The position numbers were made by a program, and so were the translations under genes. From Betaproteobacteria bacterium (lineage in GTDB: Bacteria; Pseudomonadota; Gammaproteobacteria; Burkholderiales; JAEUOS01): a DNA stretch of 61,195 nt. This document shows positions 1 through 10,963 of this stretch, piece after piece; positions within the stretch are counted from its first letter, which is position 1; each line of letters starts with the position of its first letter. Location of the stretch: NCBI GenBank assembly GCA_028292405.1, contig JAQGMJ010000007.1, positions 1 through 61,195 of the forward strand, in the 5' to 3' direction. The notes beneath the pieces are model-generated. The model had not been told where the DNA came from. It saw only the letters and a list, made by a program, of their open reading frames with translations, and did no database searches.

Positions 1-62
1 TTCCATTTGACCCACAGCGCCGTCCGCTCTTGCGCCGAAAACTTCGATCTTCCCGATCCCAT
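1..62 (-). CDS. Transposase, IS30-like, N-terminal fragment cut by the window edge
   Basis: Starts at ATG 62-60 with a strong AGGAGG site eight bases upstream. The 20 visible codons read MGSGRSKFSAQERTALWVKW. Small basic residues followed by FSAQER..LW.KW are typical of the first helix of IS30-type transposases (a helix-turn-helix DNA-binding region before the DDE domain). The fragment is too short for certainty. The terminal-repeat-like sequence just upstream is the main support for the family call. Confidence 0.5.
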   Translation of the reverse strand, partial: MGSGRSKFSAQERTALWVKW

Positions 63-96
63 CTCTCCAACCTCCTAGCAAACACCTCAATTTACC

Positions 97-120
97 GGTG
101 TTGCATCGATCGGTTGAATC
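97..120 (-). repeat. Putative IS30-type terminal inverted repeat
   Basis: A 24-base stretch read on the minus strand from 120 to 97, matching the general pattern of IS30-family ends (GATTCAA, then a variable core, then GCAACA). Only one end is visible, so the inverted partner cannot be confirmed here. Confidence 0.45.
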
Positions 121-261
121 CGCCATAGTTTTTTCGAAATTCTGCAGCGCCTTCGTTCCTGCATTCATCCCGAAACCTGACAAAACCATAGGCTTTTCGG
201 AAAAACGCGCAGTCCCCATTTCAGGCATCACCCCCGAACCTGACAAAACCTGATCTTTTTC
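121..261 (-). repeat. In-frame 63-bp tandem repeats in the terminase C-terminus
   Basis: Two full copies (261-199 and 198-136) and the first five codons of a third (135-121) run in frame. Each copy begins EK, then VLSG in copies one and two, and the spacing is exactly 63 bases (21 codons). The shared nucleotide core is GGTTTTGTCAGG. The insertion element enters in copy three. Confidence 0.7.
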
Positions 262-810
262 CGAAATATCTCGCCCCGGCACTTCCGCCTCCGCCCGCTC
301 CCGTTCATCCACCCTTCGCTCGATCTCCTCCAGGCTCAGAACCTCCCCGGCACGCGCCAACTGCGCGTAATACTTCTCGTTGAGCGCCTCAAGCCGCTCA
401 TGCACCTTCTCCAGCGCCCGCAAGGCGCGGTTCCTGTCCGGCTGCTTCACCCGCACCTCCGGGCCGCCTCTGCGCAGCACCATACTGACCTCCACCGTCC
501 GCCGCGTCTCTTCGTCCATTTCTTCAGGTGCTATCGGTTCCCAGCCACGCAGCATCTTCCCCGCATCGAAAAATGCCGCGCGCATGCGCTGTTTCATCAA
601 CTCCAGCGCCGAGCAGCGAATCTCCGAGAGCAGGCTTTGCATCTCTGTCCGCACCCGCTCGCGCACGACCGGGTTGCTCATCAATTCATTGCCCTGCGCC
701 GCCATGTTCTTCGCCGTGTAACCGGCGCGCGCGGCAGCGGCGCTGGCGTTCTGGTCCTTCAGGTATTCGAAGACGAAGCGTTCCTGGCGGAAGGTGAGTT
801 GGGCGTCCAT
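121..810 (-). pseudogene. Phage terminase small subunit (Terminase_2-like), 3' part interrupted by an insertion sequence
   Basis: Start ATG 810-808 with GGAG seven bases upstream. Residues 4-50 (LTFRQERFVFEYLKDQNASA, then AARAGY, then NPVVRERV) match the N-terminal DNA-binding domain of phage terminase small subunits, which recognise the packaging site and recruit the large subunit. The middle of the protein (from about residue 100) keeps the helical KQPDRNRALRALEKVHERLE segment seen in this family. From residue 184 it runs into 21-residue repeats, the third of which is cut by the IS30-like end. The frame stays open through the element to the window edge without a stop, so the native C-terminus is lost. 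No other phage genes are visible, so this looks like a prophage or island remnant. Confidence 0.75.
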
Positions 811-1077
811 GTTGGCTCCAGTGATTGGGGGACTGAAGACAAAGATACCCATGTCGATGCGCTAAGTGTGGTTGATTTTCGCGGGCGTCGGGCTCTGGTA
901 AAACGCTGTAAGAACAAGAAGATATGAAACGTTTTGCTGGTCGCGCCCGACAAATAAGGATTCGGCTGGATGGAATTAGGATAGTTGCCAAGGTTTATGC
1001 GGATGTATCAATATAATCCGCGTGACAGGTTCAACGCGGGTCACCGCAACCATATTTAGAACGAGGTTTGCCGACGA
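811..1077. other. Intergenic, no gene recognised
   Basis: 267 bases between the divergent terminase and the secreted protein gene. No open frame with a credible start and no clear promoter palindrome. It must contain the start signals of both flanking genes. Confidence 0.5.
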
Positions 1078-1548
1078 ATGAAATATCTAATCGTCTTCGC
1101 CACAATGGCTTTCTTTTCTACGATTGCCGCCGCAGAAATAGTTGATATCGCCGCTTGTGCGGGGGCGCGGACCAAGCAGTCCGCCCTTTCACTTGACGCA
1201 GAAAGCGCGCTGTTGGTTCAACTTCCGAACGGAGCTAAAGCGGTTATCCAGCTTTCGACCATTCGACCAACAGAGGGAACCTATCATTGGAAATTTCGCG
1301 CTACGCCGACATCCAAAGTCGTGGAAGGGGTTGGCCGTGTCTTTGAGGATTTCGAAAAGGTGGTCGAATTTCCGCCAGGCGTGACTATGGTCCGGCCCCA
1401 CAATACGGCAGACGGTCTATACATCACCGCAGGCGACATAAAGCTGGCATGGTCAGCGCACGATGCCAACAGCGGCTACGTGTATTTCTGCGAAGATCGC
1501 GCAACGGTTCAACTGATTCCGGCAAAAGACTACGTCCGAAAGTTCTAA
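1078..1548 (+). CDS. Hypothetical secreted protein
   Basis: 156 residues with a clean Sec signal peptide: MKYLIVFATMAFFSTIAAAE, with likely cleavage after AAA at residues 17-19. The mature part is a small, probably beta-rich domain with two cysteines (about residues 27 and 138) that could form a disulfide. I do not recognise the family. The coding style is less GC-biased than the catabolic genes downstream, in keeping with the accessory character of 1-2500. The start is supported by ACGAGG about ten bases upstream. Confidence 0.65.
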   Translation: MKYLIVFATMAFFSTIAAAEIVDIAACAGARTKQSALSLDAESALLVQLPNGAKAVIQLSTIRPTEGTYHWKFRATPTSKVVEGVGRVFEDFEKVVEFPPGVTMVRPHNTADGLYITAGDIKLAWSAHDANSGYVYFCEDRATVQLIPAKDYVRKF

Positions 1549-1705
1549 TGACAGAGTTAGCGCAGCCAAATCTGTCTCCAACTACAGAAGCGCATCACCG
1601 CAACCAAACACTTCTAAGGCTTCGGGCCATGGGCAGCAACCATGCGATAACAATCATGAATTGCTTTATCGCTTGAAAATCGTGTTTTTGGGATGGTGGT
1701 GATCA

Positions 1706-1834
1706 ATGAAATTTTCTGAAGCTGATTTTGTAGCGCGAGTTGCGTTCAAGGCGATGGGGGAATTAACTTCACTCATCAGCTTGATAAGAGAATGCACCGA
1801 CAACGATGAAGAGTATGAACGGTACCGTAGTTGA
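1706..1834 (+). CDS. Possible 42-residue small protein
   Basis: ATG 1706 is preceded by GGTGGTGAT, a passable ribosome site. The product starts MKFSEADFVARVAFKAMGEL and has an acidic tail (ECTDNDEEYE). It is one amphipathic helix at most. No homologue is recognised and the open frame may be fortuitous. Confidence 0.3.
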   Translation: MKFSEADFVARVAFKAMGELTSLISLIRECTDNDEEYERYRS

Positions 1835-1881
1835 ACCTTTCGCCAATTCAGTGAGCGGGTCTCCGCAACCAGAGGTCAGCA

Positions 1882-2214
1882 ATGGTTTATGCCTTTTCCG
1901 CAGATGATCGCGCTCTGCACGTGTTCACGAATGCGGCAGCAGCGGTCGCCTACTGTGAGGGCTATGATGTAGCTGACGGGCTCTGGCGGTTCTTTTCGGC
2001 GGACGGCGTCCCGCTCGAAGCAGTGTTTTCCGAACCAGCGCGCAAATACGCGTTTACGGTTTCCCACGGGAAATACGACCTCAAGCCTAGCGCGGGAGCG
2101 ACATTGCAGGATCACTTTTCCGAAGTCCGCTCAGTTGAAGGGCCACCAGGTCAACAGTCCCTCGAAGAGATAGCGTCCGCGGTATCCAAATCGCAGCTTG
2201 CTCAACGCAATTGA
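1882..2214 (+). CDS. Hypothetical protein, 110 residues
   Basis: Start MVYAFSADDRALHVFTNAAA with AGAGG upstream. The N-terminal half (MVYAF..D..ALHVF.....A.AYCEG.DV..G.W.FF) resembles a small conserved domain found alone in various proteobacteria, of unknown function. The C-terminal third is polar and probably unstructured. The open frame continues past its TGA for 88 more codons (see 2215-2481), so it may once have been part of a two-gene module. Confidence 0.55.
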   Translation: MVYAFSADDRALHVFTNAAAAVAYCEGYDVADGLWRFFSADGVPLEAVFSEPARKYAFTVSHGKYDLKPSAGATLQDHFSEVRSVEGPPGQQSLEEIASAVSKSQLAQRN

Positions 2215-2481
2215 TTCGTCTCCAATTCCGGCTTATGCCATTTCACGACGGGCTATTTCGTCAAGCGGCTACAGGACGCGCCTGGAGAGGGGCGCTATGT
2301 AGAGCCCACCGGCTGGTTTAGAGATGCGGTCTTTGACAAGGCGCTTCTCGCCAGGGTGTACGCCTTCGAAGCCGAATATGAGCTTGACCGATCAATGAGA
2401 GCGGCTGTTCTTATATCGTACGTGTGCGCCCTTTGCGGGCTTGTAGTTAGTCTTGTTCTGGCATATTTATTTGGGGATTGA
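2215..2481 (+). pseudogene. Start-less open frame with a C-terminal membrane helix, likely degraded gene
   Basis: Directly after the TGA at 2212-2214, in the same frame, 88 sense codons run to a TGA at 2479-2481. The translation looks protein-like (GYFVKRLQDAPGEGRYVEPT, then GWFRDAVFDKALLARVYAFE) and ends in a hydrophobic helix (LISYVCALCGLVVSLVLAYL). There is no ATG, and the first GTG falls in the middle (about 2358), so either the start was lost or it was a stop-separated extension of the upstream gene. Function unknown. Confidence 0.4.
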
Positions 2482-2525
2482 CGAAGCAGTAGAAGGGGCC
2501 CGGGCTTGAGGTTGAGGTGATGAGG

Positions 2526-2977
2526 CTATCCGGCCGCGACCCGTGTTACGCCGGCCGCGAGAAGCAGGCATAGCGGCGAGTAGAGCCGGCTGTCCATGCG
2601 GGCGAAGGACGAGCCGCGGACTTTCTTAAATAGGCCGACATACCTGAAGTCGCCAATCCCTCGCGCCAGCAAGCCCAGCGCCAGCGCATAGGAAATCCAG
2701 CGCAGGAACGCAGGCGGCGCGCTTGTCTGGAAAAAGCCGGCGGTCGCGCCTACCAAGGCGGCGCAGCCCAGCAGGGCGATGCCGACGAGCAATGTGCCCG
2801 TTCGCGAAGGGATGAACAAGGGCTTGCCGTCGATGCTGGGGCACTGCCGCGCTTTCGCCGGTATGCGGCAAAAGGCCATGCGGAAATGCCACAGGGCGAG
2901 GACCGCGAAAACCGTGCAGGTGCAGGCGCCAACGAGGTGGGTAATCCGGTTCTCTTGATATTCGGCGTTGCGGGCAT
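2526..2977 (-). pseudogene. DUF3995 membrane protein with an apparent frameshift near its start
   Basis: The frame 2879-2526 reads as the body of a DUF3995 integral membrane protein: a helix at TLLVGIALLGCAALVGATAG, the hallmark RGIGDFRYVGLFKKVRGSSF, then ARMDSRLYSPLCLLLAAG. The expected first membrane helix (CTCTVFAVLALWHFR) lies upstream in the same frame but has no ATG, GTG or TTG start. A good start, ATG 2977-2975, overlaps the Lrp stop as TGATG but is in another frame. A one- or two-base indel between about 2940 and 2970 would join them. It may be a true lesion or a base-calling error. If intact it would be translationally coupled to the Lrp gene. Confidence 0.6.
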
Positions 2978-3471
2978 CAACGTTTGTGCCTTGCTGGCGC
3001 CACCGGCAGCGGCAGGGCCGTCTGGTACTTCACCTGCTTGAGCGCGAAGCTGGAGCGGATGTTGGCGATGCCGGGGATCTTGGTGAGGTGGTCGACGATG
3101 AAGCCTTCGAGGGCCTGGATGTCGGGGACGACTACACGCAGGAGGTAGTCGGAGTCGCCGGTCATTAGGTAGCACTCCATCACTTCGGGGCGTTTCTGGA
3201 TGGCGGCTTCGAAGGCGCCGAGTTGTTTCTCGGCCTGTTTTTCCAGGGTGACCTGGATGAAAACGCTGACGGTGAGGCCGATTTTGAGGGGGTTGAGCAG
3301 GGTCACGTAGCGGCTGATGTAGCCGCCGGTTTCGAGTTCGCGCACGCGGGCGAGGCAGGGGGAGGGGGAGAGGTGGACGGCTTCGGCGAGCTTGACGTTG
3401 GAGAGGCGGGCGTCGCCTTGCAGATGGTCGAGGATGTTCCAGTCGGTGGCGTCGAGGTCGGTAGTCGGCAT
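2977..3471 (-). CDS. Lrp/AsnC family transcriptional regulator (MdeR-like by context)
   Basis: 164 residues: an N-terminal winged helix-turn-helix (about 8-60, with [20 protein letters not shown] as the recognition region) and a C-terminal RAM ligand-binding domain (about 70-155, with [15 protein letters not shown]). Such proteins form octamers or dimers that sense amino acids. ATG 3471 gives the canonical N-terminus; a longer upstream open frame exists but lacks family similarity. It is divergent from the E1 dehydrogenase gene across 132 bases, the same arrangement as mdeR-mdeB of Pseudomonas putida, so it probably controls that gene in response to an amino acid such as methionine. Confidence 0.85.
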   Translation of the reverse strand: MPTTDLDATDWNILDHLQGDARLSNVKLAEAVHLSPSPCLARVRELETGGYISRYVTLLNPLKIGLTVSVFIQVTLEKQAEKQLGAFEAAIQKRPEVMECYLMTGDSDYLLRVVVPDIQALEGFIVDHLTKIPGIANIRSSFALKQVKYQTALPLPVAPARHKR

Positions 3472-3498
3472 GATCGGCTTTGAATTGGCTTGATTACG

Positions 3499-3519
3499 GC
3501 ATTTTATGCTGAAAATAGC
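3499..3519. promoter_or_regulatory. Weak dyad in the Lrp/E1 divergent promoter region
   Basis: GC-ATTTT-ATGCTG-AAAAT-A-GC has matching outer GC and TTT/AAA arms and an AT-rich core, the style of an Lrp-type site. It lies 28 bases upstream of the lrp start and 85 bases upstream of the dehydrogenase start. Symmetry is imperfect; inferred only. Confidence 0.3.
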
Positions 3520-3603
3520 CGGCTGGATCGCGTAGAACGGTATAAACGGGAGTGGCGGTGGCGCTAAGATCGGGTGATCCCTATATAGAGAGACGCATTT
3601 GCC

Positions 3604-6390
<2,787 letters not shown>

Positions 6391-6616
6391 GGGTTGGTTC
6401 GCAGGAATGTGCAAGAGCGGCAAACCTTTGGGACAAGGGTTTAACCGCCCTTATGCTCGCGTATAAGAAGTGCGGGTAGCCTCGGGTGGCCCGGGCTGCT
6501 AAAATCAATCAGGACGCAAATGGCCTCGTCGCGATGTTTTTGCGTCATTTTGCATTATTTGCGCCGCCTGATTCCCTTTCGGCCAACAAGACCTCCCTCA
6601 TACGTCCCTCGAAAGC

Positions 6617-8944
6617 TTGAGCGAAATGCAGCCATCCCGCCGCGAAGATTTGCGCTTGATCCAGGGTACGGGGCACTACACCGCAGATTGGAACCAGCCA
6701 GGTCAGTTGTACGGCTACGTTCTGCGCTCCCCCGAAGCCCATGCCGACATTGTTTCCCTGAATGTTGAACCTGCGCGCGCCTTTCCCGGCGTGGTCAAGG
6801 TGATGACCTTTGCCGATGTCGAGGCCGCCGGTTTCAAGAGCCTGGTGGGCGGCGTGGCGCCGAATGTGAAGGGCGTGGGCGATTCGGCGATGAAAAAGCC
6901 GTTTTACCCGGTACTGGCGGACAAGAAGGTGCAATACGTCGGCCAGGCGGTGGCTTACGTGATTGCCGAGACGGCCGCCATCGCGCAGGACGCGAGCGAG
7001 GCCATCGAGATCGAATACAGCCAGTTGCCGCCGACGGTGACGGTGGAAGATTCGCTCGCCGACGGCGCGCCGCAATTGCATGCGGACATTCCGGGCAACG
7101 TCGGCTTCGTCTATGAGCGCGGCGATGCAGCGGCGGTTGACGAGCAGTTCAAGCGCGCCAAATATACGTCGAAGATCCACCTCGAAAGCCAGCGCCTGAT
7201 CGTCAACCCAATGGAGCCGCGCGCCTGTTTGGCGGTGTACCACGCGGATGAGGATCGCTACACGCTCTATTCGAGCTCGCAGGGCATCGTCAACATGCGC
7301 AACCAGGTGTCGACCGTGACGGGTATCCCGCAGGCGAAGCTGGAGATCATCGCGGACGATGTGGGTGGCAGCTTCGGCATCCGCTCCACGCCGTATCCGG
7401 AATACATGGTGTCGCTGCTGGCGGCCAAGCAACTGGGCAAGCCGATCAAGTGGGTGGGCACGCGCACCGACAGTTTTCTTTCGGACTACCACGGCCGCGC
7501 GCTGGAACTGAACGGCGAAATCGCCATCGACGAGAACGGCAGGTTCCTGGCTTTTCGCTGGGACGACCGGGTGGACCTCGGCGGCTATGCCGGCGGCAAC
7601 GGCGCTTTCATCGGCACCAACAATCTGACGATCACCTGCGGCGGCGTCTACGACGTGGCGGCGCTGTATGCGCGCACCCGGCTGATCTATACCAACACGA
7701 CGCCGATTTCGGCGTATCGCGGCGCCGGCCGTCCGGACATCGCTTTCGCCATCGAGCGCCTGGTGGATCAGGCTTGCCACGATCACGGCCTGGACCCGGT
7801 GGAGACACGGCGCAAGAACTTCGTCAAGGCGGCGCAGATGCCGTACAAGACGCCGCTGGGCACCACCTATGATTGCGGCGACTTCGCCGCCGTGATGGAC
7901 GATGCGCTGGCGCAGGCGGACTGGGCCGGCTTCGCGGGGCGCAAGGCTGCGAGCGAAAAGGCCGGCAAGCTGCGCGGCATCGGTTTTGCGACCTTTCTCG
8001 AGGCCAGCGGCGGCGGCAATACGCCGAGCGACCAGACGGCGGCGCGCTTCGACGCCAAGGGCGACGTCACCATTTATTGCGCGGCGGGGGCTTCGGGCCA
8101 GGGGCATGAGACTACCTTCATCAGCCTGTTTGCCAAGGAACTCGGCATTACGGAAGACGGCATCGGCTATCGCGCCAGTGATTCGAACATGGCGGTGGTG
8201 GGCAATGGCACCGGCGGTTCGCGTACCCTCCTGGGCCAGGGCAGTTCGTTCAAGCTGCTGGCGCAAAAAGTGATCGAGAAGGCCACGCCGCACGCGGCCG
8301 AGGCGCTGGGTGTGACGGCCGATGCGGTGAGCTATGCCGGGGGGAGTTTCTCGGCGGGCGGCAAATCGGTGGGCCTGCGCGAGCTGGCGAAAAAGCTGGC
8401 GAGTGCGGCGGCGGCGCATCCTTTTGATTGCGGCGCCGAAGGCACTTTCGGCGTCACCTTCCCGAACGGTTGCCATGTGGCCGAAGTGGAGTTCGACCCG
8501 GTCACCGGCGTAGCGGAGATCGCTTCGTACGCGGCGGTGGATGACCTGGGCAACGTGATGCAGCCGACGCTGGTGCTGGGCCAGGTGCATGGCGGGGTGG
8601 TGCAGGGCGCGGGCCAGGTGTTCGGCGAGCATGCGGTGTACGATCGCGAGTCCGGCCAGTTCCTTACCGCCAGTTTCATGGACTACACCATGCCGCGCGC
8701 GGCGACGGTGCCGCTGGCCATGAAGTGGCGCGGCCATGCGGTGCCGACCAAGACCAACCTGCTGGGCGCCAAGGGCGTGGGCGAGTCGGGCTGCTCGGGC
8801 TCGCTGCCGGCGCTGATGAACGCGGTGATGAATGCGCTGCGGCCGATGGGCATAGACAACATGCAAATGCCGATCACCGCGGCCAAGGTATGGCAGGCGC
8901 TGCAAGCGTCCGAGGGCGGCGCGGCGGTGCGCAAGGCCGCCTGA
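6617..8944 (+). CDS. Molybdenum hydroxylase large subunit, type II CoxL/XDH family
   Basis: Binds the molybdopterin cofactor and hydroxylates a substrate with water as oxygen donor. Length 775 is usual. Residues 249-255 (VGGSFGI) and AYRGAGR at 366-372 mark the form II (non-CO-oxidising) branch; true CO dehydrogenase has AYxCSFR. The catalytic glutamate is in KGVGESG (E723). TTG 6617 gives MSEM; ATG 6626 is the alternative, and neither has a strong ribosome site. It is first in an L-M-S operon with the FAD and iron-sulfur subunits (gaps 43 and 37 bases). Substrate unknown; an aromatic or N-heterocyclic ring is plausible. Confidence 0.85.
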   Translation: MSEMQPSRREDLRLIQGTGHYTADWNQPGQLYGYVLRSPEAHADIVSLNVEPARAFPGVVKVMTFADVEAAGFKSLVGGVAPNVKGVGDSAMKKPFYPVLADKKVQYVGQAVAYVIAETAAIAQDASEAIEIEYSQLPPTVTVEDSLADGAPQLHADIPGNVGFVYERGDAAAVDEQFKRAKYTSKIHLESQRLIVNPMEPRACLAVYHADEDRYTLYSSSQGIVNMRNQVSTVTGIPQAKLEIIADDVGGSFGIRSTPYPEYMVSLLAAKQLGKPIKWVGTRTDSFLSDYHGRALELNGEIAIDENGRFLAFRWDDRVDLGGYAGGNGAFIGTNNLTITCGGVYDVAALYARTRLIYTNTTPISAYRGAGRPDIAFAIERLVDQACHDHGLDPVETRRKNFVKAAQMPYKTPLGTTYDCGDFAAVMDDALAQADWAGFAGRKAASEKAGKLRGIGFATFLEASGGGNTPSDQTAARFDAKGDVTIYCAAGASGQGHETTFISLFAKELGITEDGIGYRASDSNMAVVGNGTGGSRTLLGQGSSFKLLAQKVIEKATPHAAEALGVTADAVSYAGGSFSAGGKSVGLRELAKKLASAAAAHPFDCGAEGTFGVTFPNGCHVAEVEFDPVTGVAEIASYAAVDDLGNVMQPTLVLGQVHGGVVQGAGQVFGEHAVYDRESGQFLTASFMDYTMPRAATVPLAMKWRGHAVPTKTNLLGAKGVGESGCSGSLPALMNAVMNALRPMGIDNMQMPITAAKVWQALQASEGGAAVRKAA

Positions 8945-8987
8945 GCGATAATCCGATCAGCCAGAGAATTCAGCACGGAGAAATACT

Positions 8988-9788
8988 ATGTACGCATTGA
9001 ATTACCAGCGCGCCAAATCGCTCGATGAAGCGGTGAAGCTGCTCGGGGCCGAGCCGGAAGCCAAGCTGATGGCCGGCGGCCAGACCCTGATCCCGACGCT
9101 GAAGGCGCGCCTGGCACAGCCTTCGCACCTGATCGATCTCGCCCGCGTGGCAGAGCTCAAGGGCATCGAGGTGAAGGACGGCGTGCTGATTATCGGCGCG
9201 ATGAGCAAGCACTACGAGGTGATGACCTCCGCCGTGGTGCAAAAAGCGATTCCGGGTCTCGCCAACATGGCGAGCCTGATCGGCGACCTGCAGGTGCGCA
9301 ACATGGGCACGATGGGCGGCTCGATCGCCAACAATGACCCGGCGGCGGACTACCCGGCCGGCGTGCTGGCGCACAACGTGACCATCGTCACCAACAAGCG
9401 CGAGATCAAGGCCGACGATTATTTCCAGGGCATGTTCGCTACCGCCCTGGAAGAGGGCGAGATCATCATCAAGCTGCTGTGGCCGCTGCCGAAGAAGTCG
9501 GCGTATTCCAAGTTCGAGCATCCGGCTTCGGGTTACGCGATGGCCGGCACCTGCATCGCGCAATTGGCCGACGGCAGCGTGCGCGTGGGCGTCACCGGCG
9601 CGGGGTCATCGGGGGCTTTCCGCTGGACCGAGGCCGAGGAGGCGCTGGCAAAGAGCTTCAGCCTGAAGGCGCTCGAAGGCCTGAAGGTGGACCCCGAGAC
9701 TTGCCTGGGCGACCTGCATGCGCCGCCCGAATATCGCGCTCACCTGGTCGGTGTGATGGCCAAGCGTGCGCTGGAAAAGATGCTTTAA
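8988..9788 (+). CDS. Molybdenum hydroxylase FAD-binding (medium, CoxM-like) subunit
   Basis: 266 residues. [14 protein letters not shown] (about 29-42) and [18 protein letters not shown] (about 107-124) are the two FAD-binding motifs of CoxM/XDH FAD domains. The C-terminal CO_deh_flav domain follows. It passes electrons from the iron-sulfur subunit to the final acceptor. Second in the L-M-S operon, with ribosome site GGAG before ATG 8988. Confidence 0.88.
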   Translation: MYALNYQRAKSLDEAVKLLGAEPEAKLMAGGQTLIPTLKARLAQPSHLIDLARVAELKGIEVKDGVLIIGAMSKHYEVMTSAVVQKAIPGLANMASLIGDLQVRNMGTMGGSIANNDPAADYPAGVLAHNVTIVTNKREIKADDYFQGMFATALEEGEIIIKLLWPLPKKSAYSKFEHPASGYAMAGTCIAQLADGSVRVGVTGAGSSGAFRWTEAEEALAKSFSLKALEGLKVDPETCLGDLHAPPEYRAHLVGVMAKRALEKML

Positions 9789-9825
9789 GGCCCGACGGCC
9801 GAACTGACTCTCAAGGAAACACGCA

Positions 9826-10299
9826 ATGTCCAAAATCGAAATGACCGTGAATGGCAAGACGGTTGCCGGCGAGGCCGAAGACCGCACCTTGCTGGTCAAC
9901 TTCCTGCGCGACAACCTGGGCCTGACCGGCACCCACGTCGGCTGCGACACCAGCCAGTGCGGCTGCTGCACCATTCACCTGAACGGCGACGCGATCAAAT
10001 CCTGCACCATGCTGGCGATCCAGGCCGAAGGCGCCGACATCGTCACCATCGAAGGCATGGCCAAGGGTGAAAAACTGCATCCGGTGCAGCAGGCATTCAC
10101 CGAGTGCCACGGCCTGCAATGCGGCTTCTGTACCCCGGGCATGATCATGACCTCGGCCGCCATCCTCAAGCAGACGCCGAACCCGACCGAGCACGACATC
10201 GTCAAGGGCCTGCATGGCAACCTGTGCCGTTGCACAGGCTATGTGAACATCGTCAAGTCGGTGAAGCGCGCGGCAGAGATCATCAACAGCGGCGCCTGA
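9826..10299 (+). CDS. Molybdenum hydroxylase [2Fe-2S] (small, CoxS-like) subunit
   Basis: 157 residues with both iron-sulfur clusters: the plant-ferredoxin type (CDTSQCGCC near 40-48, plus C60) and the alpha-helical type (CGFCTPGM about 99-106 and CRCTGY about 134-139). Transfers electrons from molybdenum to FAD. Third gene of the operon, AAGGAAA before its ATG, and followed by a strong bidirectional terminator. Confidence 0.9.
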   Translation: MSKIEMTVNGKTVAGEAEDRTLLVNFLRDNLGLTGTHVGCDTSQCGCCTIHLNGDAIKSCTMLAIQAEGADIVTIEGMAKGEKLHPVQQAFTECHGLQCGFCTPGMIMTSAAILKQTPNPTEHDIVKGLHGNLCRCTGYVNIVKSVKRAAEIINSGA

Positions 10300-10314
10300 T
10301 TCCCGGCAGCGTAG

Positions 10315-10343
10315 AAAAAAGCCCGGCGATGCCGGGCTTTTTT
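10315..10343. terminator. Bidirectional intrinsic terminator
   Basis: GCCCGGC-GAT-GCCGGGC flanked by an A run (10315-10320) and a T run (10338-10343). Sits between the convergent iron-sulfur subunit gene and the CoxG-like gene. Confidence 0.9.
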
Positions 10344-10363
10344 ATTTGCAGCTTGTGATGCGC

Positions 10364-10822
10364 TCAGGCGGCGGGGTTGCGCTTGGCCAGCTCGGCATTG
10401 AACTTCTTGAAAAAGTCATCGGCCATTTTCTTTGCTGCCGAGTCCACCAGGCGCGAGCCGATCTGCGCCAGCTTGCCGCCGACGTTGGCCTTGGCTGAGT
10501 AGTCGAGGCGCGTCTGGTTCTCGCCTTCGGAGGTGAGTTTCACCGTTGCCTCGCCCTTGCCGAAGCCTGCGACGCCGCCCTGGCCGTCGAAACGAATGGT
10601 GTAGGCATTCGGCGCGTCGACGTCGGTGAGCGTCAGCTTGGCCTTGAACTTGGCTTTCACCGGGCCGATGGCGGCGGTGACGCCGGCGTTGAATTCGGTG
10701 TCGCTGGTGCGGTCGAGCAGATCGCAGCCGGTGATCGAAGCCTTCAGCACTTCGGGATCGTTCAGCGCGTCCCAGGCGATTTGCTGGGAGACGGGCAGCG
10801 TCTGGGTGCCGGTCATTTCCAT
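10364..10822 (-). CDS. SRPBCC/CoxG-like protein (carbon monoxide dehydrogenase subunit G family)
   Basis: 152 residues from ATG 10822 (MEMTGTQTLPVSQQIAWDAL). The pattern P....W..LNDP..L..SI.GC, then IGPVKAKFKAKLTL, and a C-terminal helix (SRLVDSAAKKMADDFFKKF) are classic for CoxG, a START-like fold associated with membrane anchoring or maturation of CoxLMS-type enzymes. It faces the L-M-S operon and is divergent from the LysR gene. A longer open frame upstream is an artefact that runs antisense into the LysR gene. Confidence 0.85.
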   Translation of the reverse strand: MEMTGTQTLPVSQQIAWDALNDPEVLKASITGCDLLDRTSDTEFNAGVTAAIGPVKAKFKAKLTLTDVDAPNAYTIRFDGQGGVAGFGKGEATVKLTSEGENQTRLDYSAKANVGGKLAQIGSRLVDSAAKKMADDFFKKFNAELAKRNPAA

Positions 10823-10963
10823 GGTGTGTTTTCTTTCGGTGACGGGTGTTGCGTAGGGTGTATCGGTCGGCGGAAAACGGGCCGGATGAGACTGGCCCGC
10901 TCGTGGCGCGAGACAAATAGCGTACCATGAACGGCTTTGCGGCGTCACCGGCACGGAACACCG

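Larger units (their letters stand above)
1..122 (-). mobile_element. End of an IS30-family-like insertion sequence (rest lies outside the window)
   Basis: Read on the minus strand, positions 120-97 (GATTCAACCGATCGATGCAA and on) resemble the IS30-family terminal repeat, which as I recall it is GATTCAATTGGTCAACGCAA. An AGGAGG ribosome site at 76-71 and an ATG at 62-60 follow 35-60 bases further in, the usual place for an IS30 transposase start. The element interrupts the repeat region of the terminase small-subunit gene. Its other end and any target duplication are off the window, so the exact border (about 120-127) is an estimate. Confidence 0.55.

Noticed and set aside
6545..8905. A 786-codon minus-strand open frame opposite the molybdenum hydroxylase
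   Set aside because: Same GC-driven artefact; no signal, start site or domain features.
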